54,020 bases of DNA from contig JAOZLT010000001.1 in the NCBI GenBank assembly GCA_029934675.1, positions 1 to 54,020 of the forward strand, written 5' to 3'. The notes under the pieces were generated by a model. That model made no database searches and was not told the DNA's origin. It saw only the letters and a program-made list of their open reading frames with translations. The DNA is from Candidatus Altimarinota bacterium. GTDB lineage: Bacteria > Patescibacteriota > Gracilibacteria > UM-FILTER-43-11. This document shows positions 30,712-42,542 of the stretch, one piece after another. The position numbers were made by a program, and so were the translations under genes. Positions within the stretch are counted from its first letter, which is position 1; each line of letters starts with the position of its first letter.

Positions 30712-31904
30712 TGGCAGTATATCCTTTCTATGATTGACACGATATAGATGATGCCAATATCGGTTGTCATAATATTATAGTATCAGAATGTGATTGATCA
30801 CATGTATACATGGATCCATGTGTACTGATGCAAGAATGTATGGCAACACTACCTGCACAACTAACATCTGATTGTGTGGTAGCATTTCTGAATAATTTAG
30901 ATAGCCAAAATGTTTGAGACTTTCTAAGAATAGATTCATCCTTCTGTATAGAAGCTGTACCATTAAACTTAATCCAATCAGATAGATTAGTATCTGTAGA
31001 TAATACAGATATACCAGGAGAACTACAAACAAAAATAGTTTGATGTTGAGATATTACTGTTACTCCTATCGGTCCACCGTTAGCTAGACAGTTAGAGATC
31101 TGTTACACAGGGCCTAGGACTTTCCCAGACCTATTAGATGTACCATCAAATGTATATGATGTATGTAATCCAGAAGGAACCAACGCGTTTCTTTGAAAAT
31201 ACCTGATGGTAAACGATACACATAACTGAGTTAAATCAGTCTGTACTTACAAACCTATAGGTGTAATGTATCTAACAAACGATATAACAATAACTGGTTC
31301 AGTTTGAGATCGATGACCACCATCAACACCTGGAGATCCAATATGGAAAAATAAAACAGTACATTTCTTTTTATGAAACACAACAAACTATACATGAGAT
31401 AATTGATTAACAACAGATGTAACAGCCATGAATGTTATAGGATGATTACCTACTGTTAGAGTATTACAAACAGACCGCTCATGATTATGGAGGCTTTGGT
31501 TAAAATGAAACCTAAGAGTGAATACAGGAGTACAAGCAATTAGATTGTATATTGTTAGTAACAATTTAAAACTTCATTGATGTGTCGATTGTAAGTTCTG
31601 AGCATCAGACGAACCATTTGCTCCATTAGTATTTACTGATCAAGATGATATAATAGCTGGAACAGAGGCTTATTTTAATTTGTGATGAGATACAATAGTT
31701 CAAGCAAATGAATGAGATACTTTTGCAATAGCAGTAGTTATTAGCACATGAGCAGGTACCAACCAAGAACCTATTGTTAAAATATTCTCATCAGGGTTAT
31801 CTTGATGAACATATGATAACCCTATGTGAAATATGTGAGAAAGAAGTTGAGTAAGTATATGAATGGAATTTATAAGAGATAAACCTTTCGATACTAATTT
31901 TTAA
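30711..31904 (+). CDS. Probable virion or fibre-like protein
   Basis: 397 residues, rich in Cys in the first 170 residues, then beta-rich with a collagen-like GDRGPPSTPGDP near residue 205 and a jelly-roll-like C-terminal half (GVQAIRLYIVSNNLKLHGCV). More than 30 TGA as Gly. First of four genes before the convergent terminator; composition resembles tail-fibre genes on the minus strand. No family recognised. Confidence 0.7.
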
Positions 31905-31922
31905 GTAAATACAATAAAAACA

Positions 31923-32366
31923 ATGTGGAAAATATTATGACAGATATCGCCTACCAAACATACCACTACTGTAGTATATACATGTCCACCTAATACGAAT
32001 ACACATGTATATACTATCATGATAAATAGTTTTAGGAACATGTGAAAATCAGTAGGTAGTTCGGATAGACAATACAAACTACACATAGTAAAATCTGGAA
32101 ACCCACTTGATTGATCAGAAGATGATGTTCTATTATATTATCAAACAAGAGCAGATAATACAATGCCAGATATATATAAAGACATAACATTAGATGAATG
32201 AGATTCTATAGTAATGTATTCCAAAATAGATTGATTATCTATCCAAGTATTTTGAGAAGAACAAGAGTTTGATTTTGATGATCTAATCACTACTCTAAGG
32301 AGTATAAATACTTCTATCCAAACATTGAATACAACTCGACAATCGTTTCCAGCTTGTACAACATAA
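31923..32366 (+). CDS. Hypothetical protein, possible structural
   Basis: 147 residues. Beta-rich (TTTVVYTCPPNTNTHVYTIM), then an acidic helical end. Similar spacing and composition to its neighbours. No family recognised. Confidence 0.7.
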
Positions 32367-32393
32367 ACATTTAATTATTAAATTTTAAAAAAA

Positions 32394-33404
32394 ATGGACA
32401 TTACAACTCTTCGAGATCTAATCCACACTTGCTGAGACAAGGTAGATTGATCTATACCTATCCGAGATGCAGATGAATGTAAACGAGTAATAACAGCAAT
32501 ACCAGGATGAACTATGGATTGTGCTTGAGTACACACATGTATGGCAGCAGATATTAATATTATCAATAATGCCATATCGAACAATACATCTAGCATATCA
32601 AACCATTTCCTTCGTATACAAAACTTAGAAGCTGATAGTCATACTCATGCAAACTATCTAGCGTTGCAATGAATCAGAAACGATCTATCAGCAAACGTTT
32701 ATCTTGGTTGAGATTGAGATTATCATCCAATGCCAGCCGTTGCAGGTACAGGACATATTATAGCATCTAATAACAATCCAGTATCACAAAGATTGATCTT
32801 AGATTTCTCTAGTAATTTTGCGGTTACTGATGATCCAATAAACAATACTACACATATTGAATATATATGATCATGAGGTAGTACACCAACACCAGATGAA
32901 TATGTTAACTGAATTGGATTTGATCCAATGACTAACATATTAACATTAACAAGAGCTCTAGGTAGTGATCTAACACAAAGTCTTGCATCATTAGTTAATA
33001 CTGATGAGCTAGTTAAAGTTGGACCATTAGGTACAGCAACATACCTAAACATAAACGATTTTTCACCTAACGGTACTGACATAGAGATCAAGAAACAGAT
33101 GTCTATTGTATCTGATACTAACTGATTAATGTTAGATGGTGATGAGTTAACACCGCCAGACAACACAGTCTACGGTAAAAAAGGATGAGTTAAATGATGG
33201 TATCCTGATACAGGAAATGAAGTTAACTTACCAGTAGTATGAGTAGTATCTCAGGTATTCAACCATGGACTAAATAAAAGACCAAACATCGTATGCGAAA
33301 ATACAGCAGGCGATTGGGTACTATTTGATGCAAATACTACAGATTCGAATACTACAGTACTAACATTTTCTCCAGCGTTTACTGGAACTATTTTTGCTAA
33401 TTAA
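32394..33404 (+). CDS. Probable fibre or virion-associated protein
   Basis: 336 residues. Helical N-terminus with a short SHTHANYLALQG segment, then repeated beta-type modules (DGDELTPPDNTVYGKKGVKG), ending with a domain starting VVSQVFNHGLNKRPNIVCEN, a pattern seen at the ends of phage fibre proteins (HGLNKRP-type). Many TGA as Gly. Function inferred from this terminal motif only. Confidence 0.65.
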
Positions 33405-33415
33405 CCAATACAATT

Positions 33416-33805
33416 ATGGAACAATATATTATATCAAATGATCTATGGATTTATCTTATTAGTAAAAATATAATTAATGGTGATCCTATTTATTATTCTG
33501 TTGATCCAACACACAGAATAAAAATAGAACCTTTTTTGTTAACGAAACAAACAGATTCATGAACAGGGTTCGTAGACGCTTGAATAGTTACACGAGATGA
33601 ACTAACAGCCAACGAACAGCTCTGAACCAATTGAGAGTTAGATATACTGTTATCAGCATATAGAACTTTACAGGATCGACACATAGAAAAACAAATACAT
33701 ATATCGTTAATTGATAATTTCCTAAACGCTAACGATATAAGGGAGGTACAAATAGTAGCTATCCCAGGAAGCTCTTGTGCCAACGTATATTATAAAAACG
33801 TGTAA
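33416..33805 (+). CDS. Hypothetical protein
   Basis: 129 residues (MEQYIISNDLWIYLISKNII...), alpha/beta, no motif. Last plus-strand gene before the convergent junction. Four TGA as Gly. Confidence 0.7.
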
Positions 33806-33807
33806 TA

Positions 33808-33842
33808 AAAAAAACCTATAGACAAACGTCTATAGGTTTTTT
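33808..33842. terminator. Bidirectional terminator built on the 18-nt palindrome
   Basis: AAAACCTATAGACAAACGTC...TATAGGTTTTTT: the 18-mer also found at 13681 and 13720, here extended by CC/GG and flanked by A and T runs so it can stop transcription from both sides. It lies between convergent genes. Confidence 0.85.
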
Positions 33843-33855
33843 AGTACTCTGGTTT

Positions 33856-34236
33856 TTATATAATCTCCAATACTTTATTGAACGGGAACAATTCTTTAGC
33901 TGAGAATACATCAGTAGTGTTTCCGTTTATGATAAGTTTACCTATAAACTCAACTTCTTTTTCAAGTTTTTCTATAAGCTCTTTTTTTGCTTCTTCTTTA
34001 ATTTCTTTTTTAATTATATTACCATCTTTATCTTTTTCAATAATACTATTGTTTTTGATAAACAAGTAAAGTTCATTAAGTACATCTGCATGTGCATCAA
34101 AAAAATTCATAAAATCAGTAACATACATTGTGTTTTCAAGTGTTAGTTTTTTCTCTTTAAGCCCAATTCAATCAATATTAACCGCCTTAAACATAAGGTC
34201 AAGTTCTTTAACTTTAATAGTAATCGCTTTACTCAT
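33856..34236 (-). CDS. Hypothetical coiled-coil protein
   Basis: 126 residues (MSKAITIKVKELDLMFKAVN...). Long Lys/Glu helix (KKEIKEEAKKELIEKLEKEV) in the second half. Last gene of the minus-strand replication operon. One TGA (DGIG) extends the frame to the true start at 34236. No family recognised. Confidence 0.8.
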
Positions 34237-34264
34237 AATATATATAGTAATAATTTAAAACAAA

Positions 34265-34717
34265 TTAGGTAGAAGGTCCCATCGTTCTAGCTGTAGATCT
34301 AATAGAATTATTTTGTAGTTCTGCTGGTATCGAAGGCATCGGTACAAACTCTGTGGCTATCTTAAACCTTTTTCAAGACTTCATACCAGCAGCATGTGCC
34401 TCTTCGTTTGATTTGAATTTATTTCAGTTGAACGAGAACTCGTTACTTCAACGCATATGTTCTAATCTTAGAACATACAACGTCTTACTCTGTTTAGTTG
34501 TTGTTCATCAAACACTTATCTTAGCATCATCTGGTACCTTATCAACAACAATTCATTCGATAGCTTTATTTATATCTCATATAGCTTCTGTGAGTTTATC
34601 TATTTTTTTGTTAGAATCAAGCTGAGATTTTGCCAACATCATCATCATTTTATTAATCTCTGTATCCTCCTCCTTCTCTGGTACCGGGATATTTGTTTTA
34701 GATTTTTTCTTAGACAT
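34265..34717 (-). CDS. Hypothetical protein
   Basis: 150 residues. Charged N-terminus and a short coiled coil (SQLDSNKKIDKLTEAIGDIN), then a basic region. Starts 1 nt after the stop of the resolvase-like gene. No family recognised. Confidence 0.75.
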
Positions 34718-34718
34718 T

Positions 34719-35066
34719 TTAGAATTGATAAGATATAAAAGTTTCAGTATGTTTATGATACGCTATCATTACGGATATTCATCATAACTCTTTAATCTTT
34801 TGCAGGTTAGCAATCTGATGTGGTTCTAATTTCTTATACACCACATCTCTATCTATCTTCTTGGTTCTGATAAATTTTATCTCCCATGCAAATACGATTC
34901 ATCATTTACCTACTCACAGTACATCAAACGGTTTCATCGATTTCCCTACATCTGGTATCTTGTAGATCCATAAATTCGGTGTAGTATTTCTTATCTTCGT
35001 AAGGTATAAAGTTGTCGCTTGCGCTTCATTCTTTATACCAGTTGATATAGTCTTGGAGTTGGTCAT
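34719..35066 (-). CDS. Holliday-junction-resolvase/VRR-NUC-like nuclease
   Basis: 115 residues from ATG at 35066. STGIKNEAQATTLYLTKIRN (Glu in the first helix), KIPDVGKSMKPFDVLGVG (catalytic Asp in KPFD), IVFAWEIKFIRTK (E-x-K) and LEPHQIANLQ are in the order of the PD-(D/E)XK resolvase fold. Resolves branched DNA in replication or before packaging. The first 161 nt overlap the upstream ORF in another frame. Three glycines after PFDVL are TGA. Confidence 0.75.
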
Positions 35067-35412
35067 TAAGGTATAGGAATATAATAAAAGGAGAATAATA
35101 ATATCTAATTTTTCGGTTAACATTATTATCTCTAGTATATTTTATATCTTCAGTAACGAAATACATAGCCTGGTTAACTCTATATGTGTTCCTTATTTTA
35201 TCTAACCCAATCGGATCAAACAACGATTTCTTTACTGCAGGGACTAATCAGTCGAATCAAGCAACAATAAGATAATGGATTAATGGATTATGTAATCCTT
35301 CATCTAGTACCTTATCTCTAAAGCTCTTTTTGATATGATCATCATATTTATAGAGTCTAGTTCTTTTCTGGTTCTTTCACCCTATAAAAGTATTCGCTTC
35401 TTTATACAGCAT
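34906..35412 (-). CDS. Hypothetical protein, overlapping the nuclease gene
   Basis: 168 residues (MLYKEANTFIGGKNQKRTRL...); the start overlaps the end of the primase-helicase gene. The last 50 residues lie in the region that also codes for the nuclease; this end may be over-extended or shifted. No family recognised. Confidence 0.6.
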
Positions 35413-38089
35413 ATTTTTTTCTTTTAATATTTAAATTCGATAAAGTATCTTCCATCAAATTATATAACGCCTTATCTGTAGTGGTAGGGTTTTTCATATC
35501 TAGTTGTACAACTATAGCATCACTATCAGCATAAATTCTATCTACTCATTCACGTCAGTTTATCTCTTCTATAATATATCATAATTTATTCCTATTAGAT
35601 TCTCGATAATCATCCTTGATAAATACAAAATTATAAGCATCGGCAATATCATCATAGAAATAATTCAGATCAAATTTTGCCATCCCCTTTAGTAGTATAA
35701 ATTTAAGATCTCATTCAGGAGATTTAAACTTAGATCTATCTTTCCCAAACCCAGAGATCGCAAGATGTGTTTTCATAAACCCTAACATTTTTTCTTTTGT
35801 ATATCATAATTCAAAAATATCATTCATAGCATAAATATATCCCCATACATCAGCGTGTCTTGCATCTATCTTGCTAGATATTTCAGCCACATATTTCTTA
35901 TAGATTTTGTTTATCTTATTCTGGTTGAATACTAGTGTTTTATATACATCGGTTGATGCTGTAGTATCTAAAATATCACTAACCAATTGTTTAGATTTCT
36001 TTAGATCTTTTTCTACCCAATGCTTTTTTACCATGTATATAGTAAGAAATCTATTGTTAAGGCTCTCATCTCTAAATGATCTTTCTCCAGTAATTAGTAA
36101 CGGAGATTTATAATCATAAAACAAATTTCATTGTCAGACACCTCTTGCCCCTTTTCATCTGTTAATTATATTCCTTAATAGCTGTTCAGATCTAGATGAT
36201 ACTTTGTCAGTCAACTCTTCAAAATGTAGGATCGCACAATCAGTACTATATTGAGACATCGGTTGTGCAGACGTAGCAGGTAGACTATAGTTCCTAGCAC
36301 TCATATGTTGTCAAACCATATGTTTAATTATCAACGCCAATGTTGATTTACCTGTCCCTGTTTTACCAGTCAATAATAACCCTGGATATATAATATTTCA
36401 TTCCCATAAATTCATACCTGCCAACGCAAGTCATTGTAGTACACAAGGAATAACAACACTTTCATCGTATATCTTACATAGAGATTTAATAAACTGTTTT
36501 ACTGTTTTCTGATTTTTATCTACAGTAGGAAAATCAGCATCGATAGAATAATATCTATTAGTTTTAGATTCTCAGAACTCTTTATATTTCTTTCAGCCCA
36601 ACGCAACAAGGTTACCATAGATTCAATTATGAGTCACAATCTCTATTTCAGGGATCCAATCAGCAACAGACAACGCTTCGAAGAACAACCCTATATCGTT
36701 ATCTAGTCAGTAGAAAAAACATTTATTTCAATACAGTTTATTAAACTGGGTTTTTTGTGAACAATGGTTTACCATTAATTGTTTTCATCAAATCTTGAAT
36801 AGGTATACCAAATTCTTTTCCTCAGTCTCTAAGAAGTTACTAGCTTTAGTCACATATCATTTCCCAATTATCTCTACATATTGTCTAAATATCATTTTCT
36901 CTGATGTTCATTCAATCTTCGATACTCATTTTTCTGTGAATATTATATCAACTCATCAAGCCTCGATAGTTCTTTCTATTATCTCTCAACCACCAGTAAG
37001 CATAACTTGTGTACTAATCCCAAACTTTTCATGTAAGAAATTACTAGCCTTTTTAAGGTCCTGGTTGAATCGTTGCTTTACAAAAGTAGACATATCTCAT
37101 CTAGGTCTGTCGTCTATATCATGATTACTAATCGAGAATACAGTTATCGAATTACGGATAGGCCAATACCTATATCAGTCTGGTACATATAGTTCACCAG
37201 TATCTTCGTACCTAATACAGATATGTAGTCATCTTAATTCTAACCTTTCAGCTCTACCTTTATTTACTCTAGGTGGTAAAGATTGCATGATATCTCTAAA
37301 CGGTATCTTATTTATAGCATTCGAAGGTACATTTCAGAACGCCTTGATTGCCTTATTATTTTCTGTAGTTATCCCTTTATGATATTTCACTCAGACCATA
37401 GTGTTATCTACCATAGCAAACGAAAGTTTTGCTTCTGGATTATGTTGTAGAATATTAACTTCTCCTATAATTTCCTGTGTAGTTTTGTTCCAATATTTAC
37501 AGAATGGAACCCTCATTATAGCATGCACATTCTTAGTAGCAACACAGTTCTTGTCTCATCAAAGATGTTCAGAGATAGTCTGTGCTAGATGTAGTAGTCT
37601 AACTCAGTGTTTTCTCCAACACGCTTGCCTGTCTTCTTCTTTGATTACCCAATGGAGATGGTATCATTTACCAGTTTCTATCACCCATGTAGGTTTAGCC
37701 ATCAGCATATCTAACTTCTTTTGGATCTCTGGCCACATCTTTTTCTTAAGTTCTAGGTTATACATGTTATCATCTTCAGTAGAAGAACACAGATCTATAT
37801 CTACAACAAACGAATTAAAATATGGCTCACTACCAAACCCCATATCTTTACTAAATTTAATCTTATTTCAATTAGTTGGATTAAGCTCTCAGAAATTTCA
37901 GTTAGGAGTAAAATATCCATTCAATGGTAGCTCCGCATTTTTACTTAACAAAGTTAACGAAGATTCAACTAGTCTTTGTTTAGCGTTAGATCAATCAATA
38001 GGGTTCAATGTAGTAATCAATGGCTTTCAGAAATCAGCAAGAAATTTATCTACCAGTATCACTTTTTCATTTATAGTAAATTCACTCAT
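35402..38089 (-). CDS. Primase-helicase fusion (PrimPol-type primase plus AAA+/D5-like helicase)
   Basis: 895 residues. N-terminal primase of the archaeo-eukaryotic type: FVVDIDLCSS (catalytic D-x-D near residue 82), then TWVIETGKGYHLHWVI (His motif). C-terminal helicase: GLLLTGKTGTGKSTLALI (Walker A near residue 577), ILHFEEL (Walker B), a segment INRGKGARGVGQG and LLITGE (sensor-like). Synthesises primers and unwinds DNA at the fork; a complete replication initiator for a phage that has no visible polymerase gene in the window. Overlaps the next gene start by 11 nt. Confidence 0.85.
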
Positions 38090-38119
38090 ATTTATTTTTA
38101 TTGATTAAAAGAATTAAGG

Positions 38120-38488
38120 CTACTTCTTTTTCGGTTTCTTTTTAACCTTATTTATATTTATCTTTGTGAATTTAATTTTAAATGGTCGAACCTTTTTCTT
38201 ACTAAGCGTATCACATATATCAAAGAAATCGTTTACCACATCCTTAGCTTTAATCGCTGCCTCCAATTCATCTAGTCAGTCATCCATATACTTCTCAATC
38301 AACGCCTTGAATACCACAGGAGTATCCTCGTTCTTAGCATAGATATTTACAAATATCCCATGTTTGAGTAACGGACAATAAAATTTAAAATACTTTTCTG
38401 TATGTCTAGCATACAGTGGTCTTTCTAGTGGTAGACCAATTGTTCTTTTTTCCCTAGAATTATGCCACGCTCATTTTTGTTTTTCCAT
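38120..38488 (-). CDS. Hypothetical basic protein
   Basis: 122 residues. EKRTIGLPLERPLYARHTEK then a helical region and a Lys-rich tail (KVKKKPKKK). Start shares a base with the helicase stop (TAATG), so it is coupled to it. Basic tail suggests DNA binding; no family recognised. Confidence 0.75.
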
Positions 38489-39780
38489 TACATATCATTA
38501 AAAGATAAAACCTCTCGTCATTTCTTTTTATAAATAGTATTTCTTTTATATCGTCATAGTACTTTTTTTTTACCACCAGCAAATTGCATAGTGTCTACAA
38601 AATCTATATAGATCGCATGATCTTTTCATTTGTATTTCCTTCTCATTCTACCAGCAGATTGGTCCAACGTATTCTCCCAGGACGTAGACATATACAAAAT
38701 CCCAACTTCCAGATCAGGGACATCAAATCATTCACCAGCACATTGCATCATTCATATAATAATGTATTCGTCTTTTCATTCGAATTCCCACGATTTAGTG
38801 GCACCTGTCATAAGATACCCCTCACCCAAATACTCTTGTATTATTTTGGTGTGTGAAACTCTATCTGTGAAGATCATGATCTTCTTAAATCATTTCTCAC
38901 GAAGCCTCTTGATAATACCTCAGATATGAACTAGTCTATCTTGGTTGGCAATATACAATCTACGGTATATTTCCGGACTTTCTGGCGCAAGTCATTCTCA
39001 TGCCTTTCTGATCTCCTCTAAACTGTAATTATAATGATATGGATATTTGAAAACTTTTACAGGCAAAGATTGTTTTTTTGTGTCGTAGATATTTTTGAAC
39101 AAAATTTCGAATCAGTTCATCCCATATTCTTTTCTCAACGGAGTAGCAGTTACTCAACAAACAAATAATCATTTCCATCTATTAAGTTGTCATACCCTGG
39201 ATTTCGACATACGATGAGTTTCATCTAACAATAATACATCATATCTTTCGTTTATCTTATCATAACATTTATTGAAACTCAATCAAGAAATAATCATAAC
39301 ATCAGGATCTTTTTTATCGATCTCGCTTGCGACCACTATCTCAGAGTTACAGATCCCTTTGAATTTATCGTTCAACCCTTTTGCTATATTCTTAGTAGGC
39401 ACAACGATACACGTTTTCCTTTTAAACAGATTCATAAGCCCAAGCAAAATATACGACTTTCAAGTAGCCGTACCTGAGACGATCATACCAGATTTCTCTC
39501 ATAGCGAATAGATCACCTCCATATAATCTATCGCTTGTGCCTGGTATCATAGTAGCGAATATCCAGCTAGAAACTTTATCTCTTTATTATTAGTTACAGA
39601 TTTCTGTTTCCCCAGATGTGGTGGCAATACGTAGTATGGTTTATGGTACTCAAAAAAATCAACATACTTAGTATATCATTGTTGCTGGTTAAACTGATCA
39701 GCGTCAACCACACGGTATCTTAACGCTTCAGTCCTATTCGTTGTATATGCTCTTCCATCTCAATCTATTTCCATCAACAT
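38488..39780 (-). CDS. SF2 DEAD/DEAH-type helicase
   Basis: 430 residues. Motif I VSGTATGKSY (near residue 103; the Gly before KS is TGA), motif II VLLLDETHRM, motif III VTATP, motif V GEGFDVPDL and motif VI QSAGRMRRKY are all present and in order. Unwinds nucleic acid with ATP, of the UvsW/RecG-like single-chain phage type. Without Gly at TGA the Walker A would be broken, so this gene is a good proof of the code. A second ATG lies two codons downstream. Confidence 0.9.
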
Positions 39781-39811
39781 AAAATTTATTTATAAAAAAC
39801 AATTTGATACT

Positions 39812-39970
39812 CTATCATATATTATAAACAAATGGTCATTCATATTGTGATACCTCACCATCTGGTATATCACTATCATCTCATTCAACAACTCACTCTT
39901 CTCGCACAGGTTCTTTGATAGGCAATTTCATAGCATTATCTATAAACATAATTTCAGAATCTGACAGCAT
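39812..39970 (-). CDS. Small acidic hypothetical protein
   Basis: 52 residues (MLSDSEIMFIDNAMKLPIKE...), acidic, four TGA as Gly. In the leader part of the replication operon. No family recognised. Confidence 0.65.
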
Positions 39971-39996
39971 TTTATAATTAATATATATAAAAATTA

Positions 39997-40179
39997 TTAC
40001 ATACCCCATGGAGATGTGTCTTCGTTGGTATTAAACTTCTCCATAAACGTATCAGTTTGTTTAGCAGGGAAAGGATTCATGTATTTACGCAGGATATAGA
40101 GAATACTCTTCTGTGAATTTTTTCATTCGTTCTCCCAAATCTCCTTAGCGATCTTTTCTAACAGCTCATTAAACGGCAT
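39997..40179 (-). CDS. Small hypothetical protein, first gene of replication operon
   Basis: 60 residues (MPFNELLEKIAKEIWENEGK...), helical, ends NEDTSPWGM. Preceded by a small hairpin (GGGTTAC/GTAACCC at 40188-40211) and by the terminator of the tail operon, so the replication promoter should lie in 40180-40230. No family recognised. Confidence 0.7.
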
Positions 40180-40228
40180 ACTTACTAGGGTTACACAAAT
40201 AAAGGTAACCCCATTATATTAACAAATA

Positions 40229-40270
40229 CAAAAAAAGCTATCACAAAACAGAATTTCGTGATAGCTTTTG
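40229..40270 (-). terminator. Intrinsic terminator of the tail operon
   Basis: On the minus strand GCTATCAC / GTGATAGC followed by TTTTTTT; separates the tail genes from the replication operon. Confidence 0.85.
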
Positions 40271-40316
40271 GTTATCAGATAGGTAGCTTTTTATTACTAC
40301 CTATCTTATGGATTTG

Positions 40317-41063
40317 CTATAAATTTAAATCAACTACTCAATCATTTGTACCTGTAAATTTAAGCATATATCTTAACGCAGCGTTTTTCATACTAGCTGT
40401 TCCAGACCCAGCATCTCTTAATCGTATTGATACAACATCTCACTCATTTACTGTTATATTTCTAGAACGTTTTTGGTAAGTTTGTAAAGCAACTGTTACT
40501 GTACCAACAGATATACCGTTAACCCTTACACTTGCTTGTGAAGCCTCTCAATAATCTCAATGTTTTAATTCCATAACAGCTGATAATTTTAATGGATATG
40601 GATATGTGTTCCCATTTTTATCTCTAAAATCTCCAATTGTAAATTCTTTTTTCTTTACAAAACTAGAATTTCATTCGGTGGATTCAGTCAATGCCTCTAA
40701 ATAAGAATATTCATCTCAATGTGAAATTTCATAATTTCAAGATAACCCTCATCCAGTAGAACTAACACCCACAGCACTACCAATAAAACTATCCTGACTC
40801 AGATCATATATCAGATCAAGATAATCATCAGCTGTTGCTGAAGTTATCGCTGTCCCTGTATTGTCTACTAACGCTTTAGCACCTAATCAGTTTACGTTTA
40901 TAGTAATAGCTGCACTAGCACTTGCGTGTAAGTTGATAGTTATCTTTTGTCTATCCATATCAGCATAAGCTGCTTCCCTAGGGATAGCAACTTCAAATGC
41001 TGGAGCTGTTCCTGTTGTTAGGAATGCTTTGTTGTCTATGTCTTTTGATTGTACTTTAGTCAT
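40317..41063 (-). CDS. Tail or virion surface protein
   Basis: 248 residues (MTKVQSKDIDNKAFLTTGTA...). Beta-rich with repeated short strands (INLHASASAAITINVNGLGA; SVRVNGISVGTVTVALQTYQ) typical of virion decoration or fibre domains. Last gene of the tail operon. No family recognised. Confidence 0.7.
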
Positions 41064-41084
41064 GTGTATAAGTTATAAATTAAA

Positions 41085-41735
41085 TTATGATTTTAATATA
41101 AATCAATTGGCTCATAATACTGGATCATCTCATGAGCTTTGAAATAATTGTCATGATGATCAAGCACTTAAAGTATCTCATTTATATACAACTGAATTTC
41201 CTATAATTGTTCATGGATTGTTTGATGTGTCGTTTTGTCTGGTTATTGTTCAATCAGACTTAGCAATAGTTAATAATCATCATTGAGGATAATATCAACC
41301 TCATGTTCAATTGAATCTTATATAAATATTGGTGGCATCAGATTTCGTTGTAACAATTGATGGGTTTCATGCAACTCATTGTACTCAATATATTGTTGTG
41401 ATATTATCGTTTGTTTTATCAATTTTTCACATTACCATGTGACAATAATTAAGTTGTTGGAATCAATTAAAAAATTTAGAGATACATATAAAATATAAAT
41501 AATTAACATCCTCATCAACACAATTTGTTTGTGTTATAGTATAAGAATCATTATCACCTGTTGCTTCTTCTATGTATGTCTTATTATCAGTGTTGATCAT
41601 TATACCACTTTGTTCTCATAATATTCATCCACCACTATACGTCCCATCAACACCGAATATATTAACCCCTGATTTAATATTAGCAGGTACCAGATCAGGA
41701 TCCTGGAAGTTCGCTACCTTTCATTGTGTTGTCAT
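41085..41735 (-). CDS. Tail-fibre-like protein very rich in TGA glycines
   Basis: 216 residues. N-terminus VANFQDPDLVPANIKSGVNI, then IFGVDGTYSG, a phrase common in phage tail proteins, and a beta-rich Gly/Asn/Thr region. More than 25 glycines are encoded by TGA, the densest use in the window. Function inferred from the N-terminal phrase and neighbours. Confidence 0.7.
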
Positions 41736-41756
41736 GATTGTTTTTTATAAATTAAA

Positions 41757-42491
41757 TTATGATTTTGTTATTTCTATCAATCAAGCTAAATATCAAACAA
41801 CTCAATTGTAATCAGCTCGCCCCCTAACACTACATCCATAAGTATCTCAACCTAAAGCAACGGTAGATTGTAAACTATTTCATGATGCAGGTAGTGTTCA
41901 ACCAGAATTAATTCAAAAATAATAAGTTAAAGTTCATCACATACTAGTATCGATAGATCACAATCCTGGTGTAAATCATAATCATCAAGCACCTGTTTGG
42001 GTTGTTCAACTTGTTGTCCATGTATCTATAGATGTATCATACCTACAATAAAAGAAATGATAAGGTGAATCATAATCGTTAGATCAAAAAGTTATAACTC
42101 ATGAATTTTCTACAACAGTAAAACCAGCATTCTCTTTTGGAAAATATATTCATTTTATCTGCCTAGTAAATTCTTTAGTACTTTTATCCATTTTGTATAT
42201 AACTATTTCATGTAAATACAAAGAGGAAATAGATCTTGCATCCAAAAAGAAATAGATATGTGTACTCGTTTCATACAATCATAGAAAATAAGGGGAATAT
42301 ATTTGATAACTACTAGATCACTTATCCCAAGAATAAAGATCTAATGATGCAAAAGAATTGAGATTAGCTCACGCTGGAGCACCTGCACTCAGACTCCCAA
42401 CAACCCCATAAATATCTATACTATCTTTTATATTTTCTGCCACAACATCAGCATCAGCTGGTTGCGAAACTATCGCGCGTGTATTTCACAT
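41757..42491 (-). CDS. Tail-fibre-like protein
   Basis: 244 residues. N-terminus NTRAIVSQPADADVVAENIK, then SIDIYGVVGSL, parallels the N-terminal block of the previous gene (a D...V...ENIK/NIKSG block followed by I-x-G-V-x-G), so the two share an attachment domain and differ in the distal part. Distal part is aromatic and Gly/Thr-rich. No stop separates the two segments once TGA is sense. Confidence 0.7.
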
Positions 42492-42542
42492 CTCTTAAAT
42501 TATTTAATATGTAAAAGTTAGGGAGCCTGAGCCCCCTTACTG

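Noticed and set aside
37401..38108. 235-codon plus-strand ORF
   Set aside because: Antisense of the primase-helicase gene, which has catalytic motifs.
42191..42491. Separate 100-codon gene upstream of ATG 42191
   Set aside because: No stop lies between it and the downstream segment in the same frame; treated as one 244-residue gene.
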